From Methanobacteriota archaeon (lineage in GTDB: Archaea; Thermoplasmatota; Thermoplasmata; RBG-16-68-12), in contig VBMC01000221.1 of NCBI GenBank assembly GCA_005879015.1, forward strand, positions 1 to 6,208: DNA of 6,208 bases. The letters run 5' to 3'. The notes under the pieces are model-generated. The model saw only the letters and a program-made list of their open reading frames with translations. It did no database searches and had not been told where the DNA came from. Shown piece after piece: positions 1-4,574 of the stretch. The first letter of the stretch is position 1. Each line of letters starts with the position of its first letter. Position numbers and translations under genes: made by a program.

Positions 1-339
1 GATCTCGCCGGACACCACCGCCGCGGGCCTCGCGGGAGCGTCCGCCTTCTTCGCGGCCGCAGCAAAGGAAACTGCCTGTAGGATCGGCAAAGGTTGGAAT
101 CGCGGCAGCATGACCGGGATCAGATTCGCCGCCGACGAGAGGGCGACGAGAGAACGCGGCGCGACTGCCGACGCGCCGTCATAGCGGGAAGCGAATGCGC
201 GGGCCGCGGTGCGCACGACCTCCAGGAGCGGGACCTTCGCGCGGATCGCATCCAAGGCCGCCGCCGTGGCGCGATCCGACTTCGAACGCTGGACGGCGGA
301 CTCGAGTTCCGCGAGCGGAGATGCGCTCGGATCCGTCAT
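1..339 (-). CDS. Unrecognised protein, N-terminal 113 residues, runs off the left edge
   Basis: An open frame on the minus strand starts with ATG at 339-337 and stays open to base 1, giving 113 codons and no stop. Codon third positions are strongly G/C, as in the real genes here, and the translation is balanced rather than Arg-rich like a shadow frame. It begins MTDPSASPLAELESAV. Residues about 10-50 look like amphipathic helix rich in Ala, Arg and Lys. A more hydrophobic stretch (SLVALSSAANLIPVMLP, about residues 63-79) follows, then an Ala/Lys/Pro-rich part. I do not recognise the family and assign no function. An AT-rich element (361-373, minus strand) lies about 28 bases before the ATG, which suits a leaderless archaeal transcript and supports this start. 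The gene is divergent from the transporter to its right. A chance frame in GC-rich DNA is the main alternative. Confidence 0.6.
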   Translation of the reverse strand, partial: MTDPSASPLAELESAVQRSKSDRATAAALDAIRAKVPLLEVVRTAARAFASRYDGASAVAPRSLVALSSAANLIPVMLPRFQPLPILQAVSFAAAAKKADAPARPAAVVSGEI

Positions 340-360
340 CCGTCGCGCGGATGCGGGGGT

Positions 361-373
361 GCTTAGAAAAACC
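361..373 (-). promoter_or_regulatory. Possible TATA element of the minus-strand gene
   Basis: Read on the minus strand the sequence is GGTTTTTCTAAGC, an AT-rich island in GC-rich DNA. Its centre is about 28 bases before the ATG at 339, the spacing expected for a leaderless archaeal promoter. On the plus strand the same island lies about 22 bases before an alternative GTG start (389) of the transporter, so it might serve either gene. Judged by eye only. Confidence 0.3.
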
Positions 374-472
374 TTCGGCCGCAAACGGGTGAATTCGGAT
401 TCCATCCGTCGGCCGATTCGTCACCGGAGCACAACGGTCAAATCTGAGTGGCTCATTGGGCCGGCACCTGCG

Positions 473-1213
473 ATGGCGACCCGTTTCGCATTCTGGCGGA
501 AGATCGACGAGGCCGCGCTGGCGGAGAAGCACGCGCAACCCGGCCTCCTCTCCGATTTCATCCTCGGAAGTCAGGACGGATTGGTGAATGTGCTCGGCGT
601 GATCCTCGGCGTCGCCGTGGCGTCGCGCGACATCACGATCATCCTCGCGGGAGGCCTCGCCGCGACCTTCGCGGAATCGATCTCCATGGGGGCGGTCGCG
701 TACACCTCGACCTTGGCGAGGCGGGACCATTACCTAGCGGAGGTCGAGCGGGAGAAGGAGGAGATGCGGACCTTGCCCGATCTCGAACGTCAGGAGGTCC
801 GGGACATCCTCGAGCGGTGGGACTTCCACGGGGCCGAGCTCGACGAGATGCTCGAGAAGATCGTGTCGAAACCGAAGGCCTGGTTGGAGTTGATGATGGC
901 CCACGAGCTGTACTTGGCCCCAGTCGATCCGACCCAGGCCCGACGGAGCGCCGTCCTCGTCGGCATCGCGGCCATCCTCGGTTCGCTGATCCCCCTCATC
1001 CCGTTCATCGTCATCGGCCGCGACATCCTCTTAGGGACCGCGGTGTCCCTCGTCGTGAGCACGCTCGCCCTCTTCGCGATCGGCTGGTGGAAAGCGAGGA
1101 CGACGATCGGACGGCCGGGCCGCAGCGGTACGCAGATGGCGATCATCGGGATCGCATCCGCACTCGCGGGGTTCGGCATCGCGTACCTGGTCAGCGGGGG
1201 CCACGGCCTCTGA
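473..1213 (+). CDS. VIT1/CCC1-family Fe(II)/Mn(II) transporter
   Basis: Predicted five-helix membrane protein of 246 residues, close to the family's usual length. VIT1/CCC1 proteins export Fe(II) or Mn(II) from the cytosol by proton antiport. Helix 1 (about 34-51) holds the DGLVNVLGVILG signature; helix 2 (about 55-78) ends in AESISMGAVAYTS, matching the family's conserved Ser/Met/Gly turn. A charged cytosolic domain (about 85-155) contains the EREKEE cluster and an MMxxE motif (Met141, Met142, Glu145), equivalent to metal-binding residues known in plant VIT1. Helices 3-5 lie at about 158-182, 186-206 and 220-242. ATG 473 is chosen because it begins just before the conserved region. A GTG at 389 in the same frame would add 28 residues and sits nearer a TATA-like island; I see no Shine-Dalgarno for either. 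Family call is firm; the metal is inferred from the family. Confidence 0.9.
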   Translation: MATRFAFWRKIDEAALAEKHAQPGLLSDFILGSQDGLVNVLGVILGVAVASRDITIILAGGLAATFAESISMGAVAYTSTLARRDHYLAEVEREKEEMRTLPDLERQEVRDILERWDFHGAELDEMLEKIVSKPKAWLELMMAHELYLAPVDPTQARRSAVLVGIAAILGSLIPLIPFIVIGRDILLGTAVSLVVSTLALFAIGWWKARTTIGRPGRSGTQMAIIGIASALAGFGIAYLVSGGHGL

Positions 1214-1301
1214 GAAAACCCGGCGGCCGTCGTCCTCCCGCCGCGTTGGAGAAGGGTGCTCGGAAAGCCTTTTGTCCCCTTCAGGCTTGACGCCCAGAGG
1301 C

Positions 1302-1375
1302 GCGCGGGTAGTATAGCCTGGTAGTTACATTGGCTTGCCAAGCCAATAGCGCGGGTTCAAATCCCGCCCCGCGCA
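1302..1375 (+). tRNA. tRNA-Gly (anticodon GCC)
   Basis: A full cloverleaf can be drawn by hand. The acceptor stem is 1302-1308 with 1368-1374 (seven pairs, all G-C), discriminator A at 1375. The D arm begins at 1311 with a short stem (GTA/TAC). The anticodon stem is 1330-1334 with 1342-1346, and the loop TTGCCAA puts anticodon GCC at 1337-1339. The variable loop has four bases (1347-1350). The T stem is 1351-1355 with 1363-1367, loop TTCAAAT. The 3' CCA is not encoded, so it must be added by nucleotidyltransferase. There is no intron. A weak AT-rich element (CCTTTTG, about 1268-1274) lies about 30 bases upstream, and a short T run (1395-1398) follows as a possible terminator. Confidence 0.95.
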
Positions 1376-1435
1376 CTCTCCCTCGCGCGGGCTCGTTTTC
1401 CCTCGCGGCTCGCGCGGGTTTCTGTGTCCGTCGAC

Positions 1436-1460
1436 GGCCATTCCGGGATGGCCATATCAA
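1436..1460 (+). promoter_or_regulatory. Inverted repeat overlapping a TATA-like element
   Basis: GGCCAT (1436-1441) and ATGGCC (1448-1453) form a perfect six-base dyad around TCCGGG. The right arm runs into CCATATCAA (1452-1460), the only TATA-like sequence between the tRNA and the regulator gene. A dyad touching a TATA box is a common layout for an archaeal repressor operator, so autoregulation by the downstream winged-helix protein is a reasonable guess. It could equally be a hairpin ending the tRNA transcript. Found by eye. Confidence 0.3.
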
Positions 1461-1509
1461 CCCTCCGAGCACGTCACACGACAACCCCGTCCAAAGTGTT
1501 CGGGTCAAG

Positions 1510-1529
1510 TGCACTCCCGCAAGGGTGCA
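1510..1529 (+). repeat. Stem-loop upstream of the regulator gene
   Basis: TGCACTC (1510-1516) pairs with GGGTGCA (1523-1529) around a six-base CCGCAA loop: seven pairs with one G-U. It lies 29-48 bases before the ATG at 1558. As RNA it would be a leader hairpin; as DNA it is a TGCAC/GTGCA dyad that could be an operator. The left arm lies within a perfect eight-base palindrome, AGTGCACT (1508-1515). Confidence 0.35.
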
Positions 1530-1557
1530 TCTCAGCAGGCAATCTAGGACCGACGCC

Positions 1558-1911
1558 ATGTGTGTCTCGGAACGGATGATCCCGACCCGACGCGAATCCG
1601 GACAAAGCGCGCGGACCTACGAGACGCTCCGAGACTACCTGCTCCACCACGGCCCGGCGACCGCCCAGGACCTGTTCGAGATCCTGGCCCTGTCCCGCGC
1701 CGCGACGTACCAGGTGATCCGGCGCGCCGCGAGCCGCGGCCTGATCCGGGCCGTGGCCCACGTGCATTCGGATGGGAACCACGACCCGCTCGCGTGGGAC
1801 ATCGATTCCACGGACCGCGAATTCCTATGGCGACGAACCGAACGACTCCGGGGACGATTCTGCACCTGCCTTCCGAAGAACCCGCGAACGAAGAGGAGCT
1901 CGACGACATGA
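1558..1911 (+). CDS. Small winged-helix DNA-binding protein
   Basis: A 117-residue protein whose middle (about 23-72) is a typical winged helix-turn-helix: helix 1 YETLRDYLLHHGP, helix 2 AQDLFEILAL, recognition helix RAATYQVIRRAASRGL, then a short beta wing (IRAVAHVHSDG) ending in DPLAWDID. The fold suggests a cytosolic transcription regulator; ligand and targets are unknown. The start could be ATG 1558 or ATG 1576; I see no ribosome site. The last 27 or so residues (after about 90) are Arg-rich with less typical codons and may be mere read-through beyond the domain. Its TGA overlaps the next ATG as ATGA, implying translational coupling. Two upstream dyads could be its operators. Confidence 0.72.
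   Translation: MCVSERMIPTRRESGQSARTYETLRDYLLHHGPATAQDLFEILALSRAATYQVIRRAASRGLIRAVAHVHSDGNHDPLAWDIDSTDREFLWRRTERLRGRFCTCLPKNPRTKRSSTT
1893..1898 (+). promoter_or_regulatory. Shine-Dalgarno-like GAGGAG deciding the start of the coupled gene
   Basis: GAGGAG lies nine bases before ATG 1908 and resembles the complement of the archaeal 16S 3' end. It supports the ATGA-coupled start, as expected for an internal operon gene in an archaeon whose first genes are leaderless. It may be coincidental, because in the 1827 frame these bases code for a Glu-Glu pair. Confidence 0.4.
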
Positions 1912-2186
1912 GGAAAAACGCCTACCTGGTCGTGTGGTGGATGTCGCAGGTGCCGTACGCCGCCGTGTTCGAGAACCGGGTCGCGGCGGAGGCCGCCGCG
2001 AGTGTGCGCAACGCGCTCATGGTCACCCTGTCCGGGGGGGACGCCAAGATCGACTCCGTGCTGGACTGGTACCGCCGAGACGAATCGGGCCAGCCCATGC
2101 CCGCGGAATGGCGGAACATCCTCGGTCAGATCCAGGTCCCATGGACCGCGAAGAGACCGCCCGCCCTGAAGGCCGCGGGAGCCTGA
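1908..2186 (+). CDS. Small protein of unknown function, coupled to the winged-helix gene
   Basis: A 92-residue protein I do not recognise. It opens with a probable beta strand (NAYLVVWWMSQ), continues PYAAVFENR, then an Ala-rich helix (about 24-38), a second short strand region, a helix containing VLDWYRRD, and a Pro/Lys/Ala-rich tail. No signal peptide, membrane segment or metal-binding cysteines are visible, so it is probably a small cytosolic alpha/beta domain. ATG 1908 is chosen because it overlaps the upstream TGA (ATGA) and has GAGGAG nine bases before it. An in-frame ATG at 1827 would add 27 residues, including an acidic stretch (EEPANEEELDD), with codons that also look plausible; that version would overlap the upstream gene by 85 bases. 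Context suggests a partner or target of the regulator. Confidence 0.65.
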   Translation: MRKNAYLVVWWMSQVPYAAVFENRVAAEAAASVRNALMVTLSGGDAKIDSVLDWYRRDESGQPMPAEWRNILGQIQVPWTAKRPPALKAAGA

Positions 2187-2215
2187 TTCCCACCGGAGGC
2201 TTCCAACTCGGAGAA

Positions 2216-2225
2216 CCTTATCTAT
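2216..2225 (+). promoter_or_regulatory. TATA-like promoter of the hydrolase gene
   Basis: CCTTATCTAT is a clear AT-rich element centred about 34 bases before ATG 2255. With the usual spacing of 25-27 bases from TATA to transcript start, the leader would be only a few bases long. It suggests that the hydrolase is transcribed separately from the regulator pair. Confidence 0.45.
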
Positions 2226-2254
2226 CTTCATCGGATGGCGCCGACCGGGCCCGA

Positions 2255-2920
2255 ATGAACGACGATGTCGAACGGGACGTGCGTTTCGACGGAGCGACGG
2301 CCCGCCTTCGAGGCCGACTGCGCCCTCCGATCGGAAGCGCATGGGGCTCCCTCGTGATGAGCCACGGCCGCAGCGAGGACATGGGGAGCCCGCTGCTCGC
2401 GGCGCTCGCGCAGAGCGCCTCGGACCAGGGGCTCTGGGCCCTGCGCTTCAACTTCGCATTCGCCGACGCGGGCTCGGAGCCCTCGGGCGGTCATGCGGAC
2501 GAAATCGCCGATCTGCGGGAGGCGATGGGCTACGCGCGGACGACGGCCGGTCTTGACACGGTCTTCGTCGCGGGACGTGGCCTCGGGGCGTGGGCCGCCG
2601 TGGCCGCCGCCACGGATGAGCTCTGCGCCGGAGCGATCCTCCTGGGCCTCAGCTACACGGGACAACCGGAACGGCGGATGGCCCTGGAGCGCCTCGAGGA
2701 GTTCGAGGTCCCCACCTTGGTCCTGGTGGGATTCGAGTCGGACCGGACCGACCTGCCTCTGTTGCGAGGCCTGGTCGCGTCGATGACGAGCGTGAACCTT
2801 GAGATCATCGCCGGGGCCGACCATCGACTCCAGGACGCCGCGGGCCGGACCATGACGGAAGCCGTGCTCATGAAGGTCGATGCCTGGCTGCAACTCCGGA
2901 GATCGCAGCGGGGTGCGTAG
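2255..2920 (+). CDS. TEX30/KANL3-like alpha/beta hydrolase lacking the nucleophile Ser
   Basis: A 221-residue cytosolic alpha/beta-hydrolase-fold protein resembling the TEX30/KANL3 (dienelactone hydrolase-like) group. The oxyanion region is SHGRSEDMGSPLLAALA (about 36-52), followed by the typical LRFNFAFADAGSEP (about 63-76). The nucleophile elbow, after strand DTVFVA, reads GRGLGA (107-112), where the family normally has GxSxG: the nucleophile Ser is Gly109. The late strand LVLVGFESD offers Asp163 as the acid, and IAGADHRL carries the expected His190. Length is normal for the family and the frame is intact. The fold call is good, but hydrolysis by the standard triad is unlikely, so it may be a pseudoenzyme or use other chemistry. 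ATG 2255 is the only good start after the TATA element at 2216-2225. Confidence 0.82.
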   Translation: MNDDVERDVRFDGATARLRGRLRPPIGSAWGSLVMSHGRSEDMGSPLLAALAQSASDQGLWALRFNFAFADAGSEPSGGHADEIADLREAMGYARTTAGLDTVFVAGRGLGAWAAVAAATDELCAGAILLGLSYTGQPERRMALERLEEFEVPTLVLVGFESDRTDLPLLRGLVASMTSVNLEIIAGADHRLQDAAGRTMTEAVLMKVDAWLQLRRSQRGA

Positions 2921-2982
2921 CGCCGAAACAGCGGCAACCGGCGAATGTCGATTTCCCGACCATCCGGCCATTCGGACCGATG

Positions 2983-2990
2983 CTTTTATC
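2983..2990 (+). promoter_or_regulatory. TATA-like promoter of the cupredoxin-like gene
   Basis: CTTTTATC is the best TATA match in the window. It is centred about 44 bases before ATG 3031, predicting a transcript start near 3012 and a leader of about 20 bases. The 110-base gap after the hydrolase gene supports separate transcription. Confidence 0.5.
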
Positions 2991-3030
2991 TCGGAAGACA
3001 TCCCGTCGGCCGACCATCGGATGGGATGCC

Positions 3031-3597
3031 ATGTCAACCCTGCGTCGACGGATCCTGTTGGCCGCGAGCTTGGCGTGCCTCCTGTTCGCCGCCTCTGCCG
3101 TTGCGACCCCTGCGGCCGCGGGACGGGACCTGACGTACCAGTTGTACGGGAGCCGCAGCGGAGGTTGGGGATCCACGAACACCTCCTTGACCACGCCCGG
3201 TCCCCTGATCGAGGTCGAGGTGGGCGACAACGTGACCCTGAACCTGACCTCTCTCGATGGCCTGAGCCACCGGTGGTTCATCGACTACAATAACAACTCG
3301 GCCGCAGACGGGTCGGAGCCCCGCTCGCCGAACTTCGCGAACCACGTCCTATGGAATTTTACGGTCTCCAACGTGACCGGGACCTTCGCATATCGGAGCG
3401 ACCGCACCGCGGGCCCCGGCGACGACCTCGCGAACATGTGGGGCAACATCACGATCCGTGCCGCCGGGAGTTCGGCGGGCGGCCTCGGGGGCAACCTCCT
3501 CCTGATCGGCATCGTCCTCGTGATCGTCGCGGTCCTCGCGATCGGGGCGGTGGCCTACCGCCGAGCCCGACAGCCCCGGCCTCCGCCTCCGCAGTGA
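3031..3597 (+). CDS. Secreted, membrane-anchored cupredoxin-like protein without copper Cys
   Basis: A 188-residue surface protein. A signal peptide (RRR, then a hydrophobic core, cleavage near Ala30) leads into one cupredoxin-like domain (about 35-143), a Gly/Ser linker, a C-terminal membrane helix (about 154-176), and a basic Pro-rich cytosolic tail. Family marks are TPGPLIEVEVGDNVTLNL, the first ligand-type His (LSHRWFID, His80) and the final MWGNITI (Met136). Between them, where blue copper proteins have Cys and a second His, the sequence reads FAYRSDRTAGPGDD. The only Cys in the protein (Cys16) is in the signal peptide, so a normal type-1 copper site is impossible. Seven N-x-S/T sequons in the exposed part suggest heavy N-glycosylation. 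Cupredoxins usually carry electrons; this one may instead be structural or bind metal differently. ATG 3031 is chosen for its complete signal peptide and promoter spacing. Confidence 0.78.
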   Translation: MSTLRRRILLAASLACLLFAASAVATPAAAGRDLTYQLYGSRSGGWGSTNTSLTTPGPLIEVEVGDNVTLNLTSLDGLSHRWFIDYNNNSAADGSEPRSPNFANHVLWNFTVSNVTGTFAYRSDRTAGPGDDLANMWGNITIRAAGSSAGGLGGNLLLIGIVLVIVAVLAIGAVAYRRARQPRPPPPQ

Positions 3598-3630
3598 GGC
3601 CGGTCTCCCGGATCGACCGCGAGCCCGGAG

Positions 3631-3640
3631 CCTTCTTACG
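3631..3640 (+). promoter_or_regulatory. Weak TATA-like element before thiL
   Basis: CCTTCTTACG is centred about 27 bases before the GTG start at 3664, the spacing expected for a leaderless transcript. It is a weak match to an archaeal TATA box but the most AT-rich spot in the short gap between the two genes. Confidence 0.3.
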
Positions 3641-3663
3641 GCGAGGGCCCATCCACTCCGCTC

Positions 3664-4532
3664 GTGACGCGGCTCTCCGATATCGGCGAGCGCGGAGCGA
3701 TCGAAATCCTCTCGCGGATCTACGACCGCGGGCAGCCGATTGGCCTCGGCCACGACGTCGGGGTCGTGGAATGGGGCGACGACTACCTCGTCGTGACGAC
3801 GGACGTCGTGAACCAGAAGACGCACATCCCCGCGGGAGCGAGCCCGACGCAGATCGGGTGGTATGCGACCGCGGTGAACCTGAGTGACATCGCGGCGGCG
3901 GGAGCGCGACCCCTCGGCTTCGTCGCGGCGTCCTCTCGATCGCGGGAACGGCCTTCGGACGCGTACGGAAGGACCGGATCCTCTTGCGGACCGGCGCGAA
4001 GCCCGGCGACGTGATCGTCGTCACCGGAGACCTCGGCCGCGCGGGACATGCGGCGAAACTCCTGGAGCAGCCAACCGCGCTTCGATCGGACGCGCTGACC
4101 GAATTACTGCGACCGTATCCGAGGATTGCCGAGGGCCTGTTCCTCGCCGAGTCCGGGGCGGTGACGAGCTGCATGGATCTCTCCGACGGATTGGGCGTGA
4201 GCCTGGCGCAGCTGGCCTCGATGACACGCCTTTCCTACCAGATCGAGTTCGATGCGCTGCCGTTGTACCGCGGGCTTACCGCGCTGCCGCCGGCGGTCGC
4301 GAAGGACGTCGCGCTATACTACGGAGGCGACTACGAACTTCTCGCCACGGTCCGGGCGGACGCGATCGGGTGGCTGCTCGAGCGTTGGCCCGCGACGGCG
4401 CCTCGCGGCCAGCGCCTCACCGTGATCGGGAAGGTCGCCGCCTCCGGTGGGAACGTCCTGATCACGAAAACCGGGAAGGAACCGCTCCTGGGGAAAGGCT
4501 GGGAACACTTCCGTTCTTCTGCGATCCGGTAA
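3664..4532 (+). pseudogene. thiL: Thiamine-monophosphate kinase, broken by internal deletion and frameshift
   Basis: ThiL phosphorylates thiamine monophosphate to thiamine diphosphate with ATP. Two frames carry its two parts. The first (from GTG 3664) gives the N-terminal domain: LSDIGERGAIEIL, GHDVGVVEWGD, LVVTTD (Asp47) and AVNLSDIAAAGARPLGFVAAS, then nonsense and a stop at 4012-4014. The homologous sequence resumes in another frame at about 3933 with SIAGTAFGRVRKDRILL, RTGAKPGDVIVVTGDLG, CMDLSDGLGVSLAQLAS and GGDYELLATV, ending with TAA at 4530-4532. About 45-50 residues expected between the two parts, including the GGDT metal/nucleotide motif, are absent, so this is a deletion of roughly 140 bases that also shifts frame. 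If real, the gene cannot make active kinase, although residues on both sides remain well conserved, so the event looks recent or is an assembly error. Other internal starts might express the C-terminal part alone. Confidence 0.85.
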
Positions 4533-4539
4533 CCTACGC

Positions 4540-4552
4540 ACAAAGTATTTTG
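4540..4552 (+). promoter_or_regulatory. TATA-like promoter of the radical SAM gene
   Basis: AAAGTATTTTG is an AT-rich island centred about 28 bases before ATG 4575, the spacing for a leaderless archaeal transcript. It lies immediately after the thiL stop codon, suggesting that the radical SAM gene has its own promoter. Confidence 0.4.
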
Positions 4553-4574
4553 CCCCGAGACGGGCAGTGTACCG

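Larger units (their letters stand above)
1376..1557. other. Spacer between tRNA-Gly and the regulator, with two dyads
   Basis: I see no convincing gene in this stretch. It holds a T run after the tRNA (1395-1398), a ten-base direct repeat CTCGCGCGGG (1382-1391 and 1409-1418), a dyad overlapping an AT-rich element (1436-1460) and a second hairpin-forming dyad (1510-1529). The AT-rich element could give the downstream regulator a leader of roughly 75 bases containing the second hairpin. Confidence 0.5.

Noticed and set aside
179..730. Minus-strand open frame of 183 codons
   Set aside because: Arg-rich composition, antisense to the transporter and overlapping the better minus-strand frame at 1-339.
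448..1290. Long open frame (280 codons) across the transporter
   Set aside because: Arg/Gly/Pro-rich translation typical of a shadow frame in GC-rich DNA; the overlapping frame gives a clear VIT1/CCC1 protein.
1350..1420. Repeats of GCGCGGGTT and CTCGCGCGGG around the tRNA 3' end, as a possible attachment site
   Set aside because: Only 9-10 bases of low-complexity GC sequence, the tRNA 3' end itself is not duplicated, and no integrase is present.
2228..3037. Minus-strand open frame of 269 codons
   Set aside because: Antisense shadow of the hydrolase gene, with His/Arg/Gly-rich composition and no family features.
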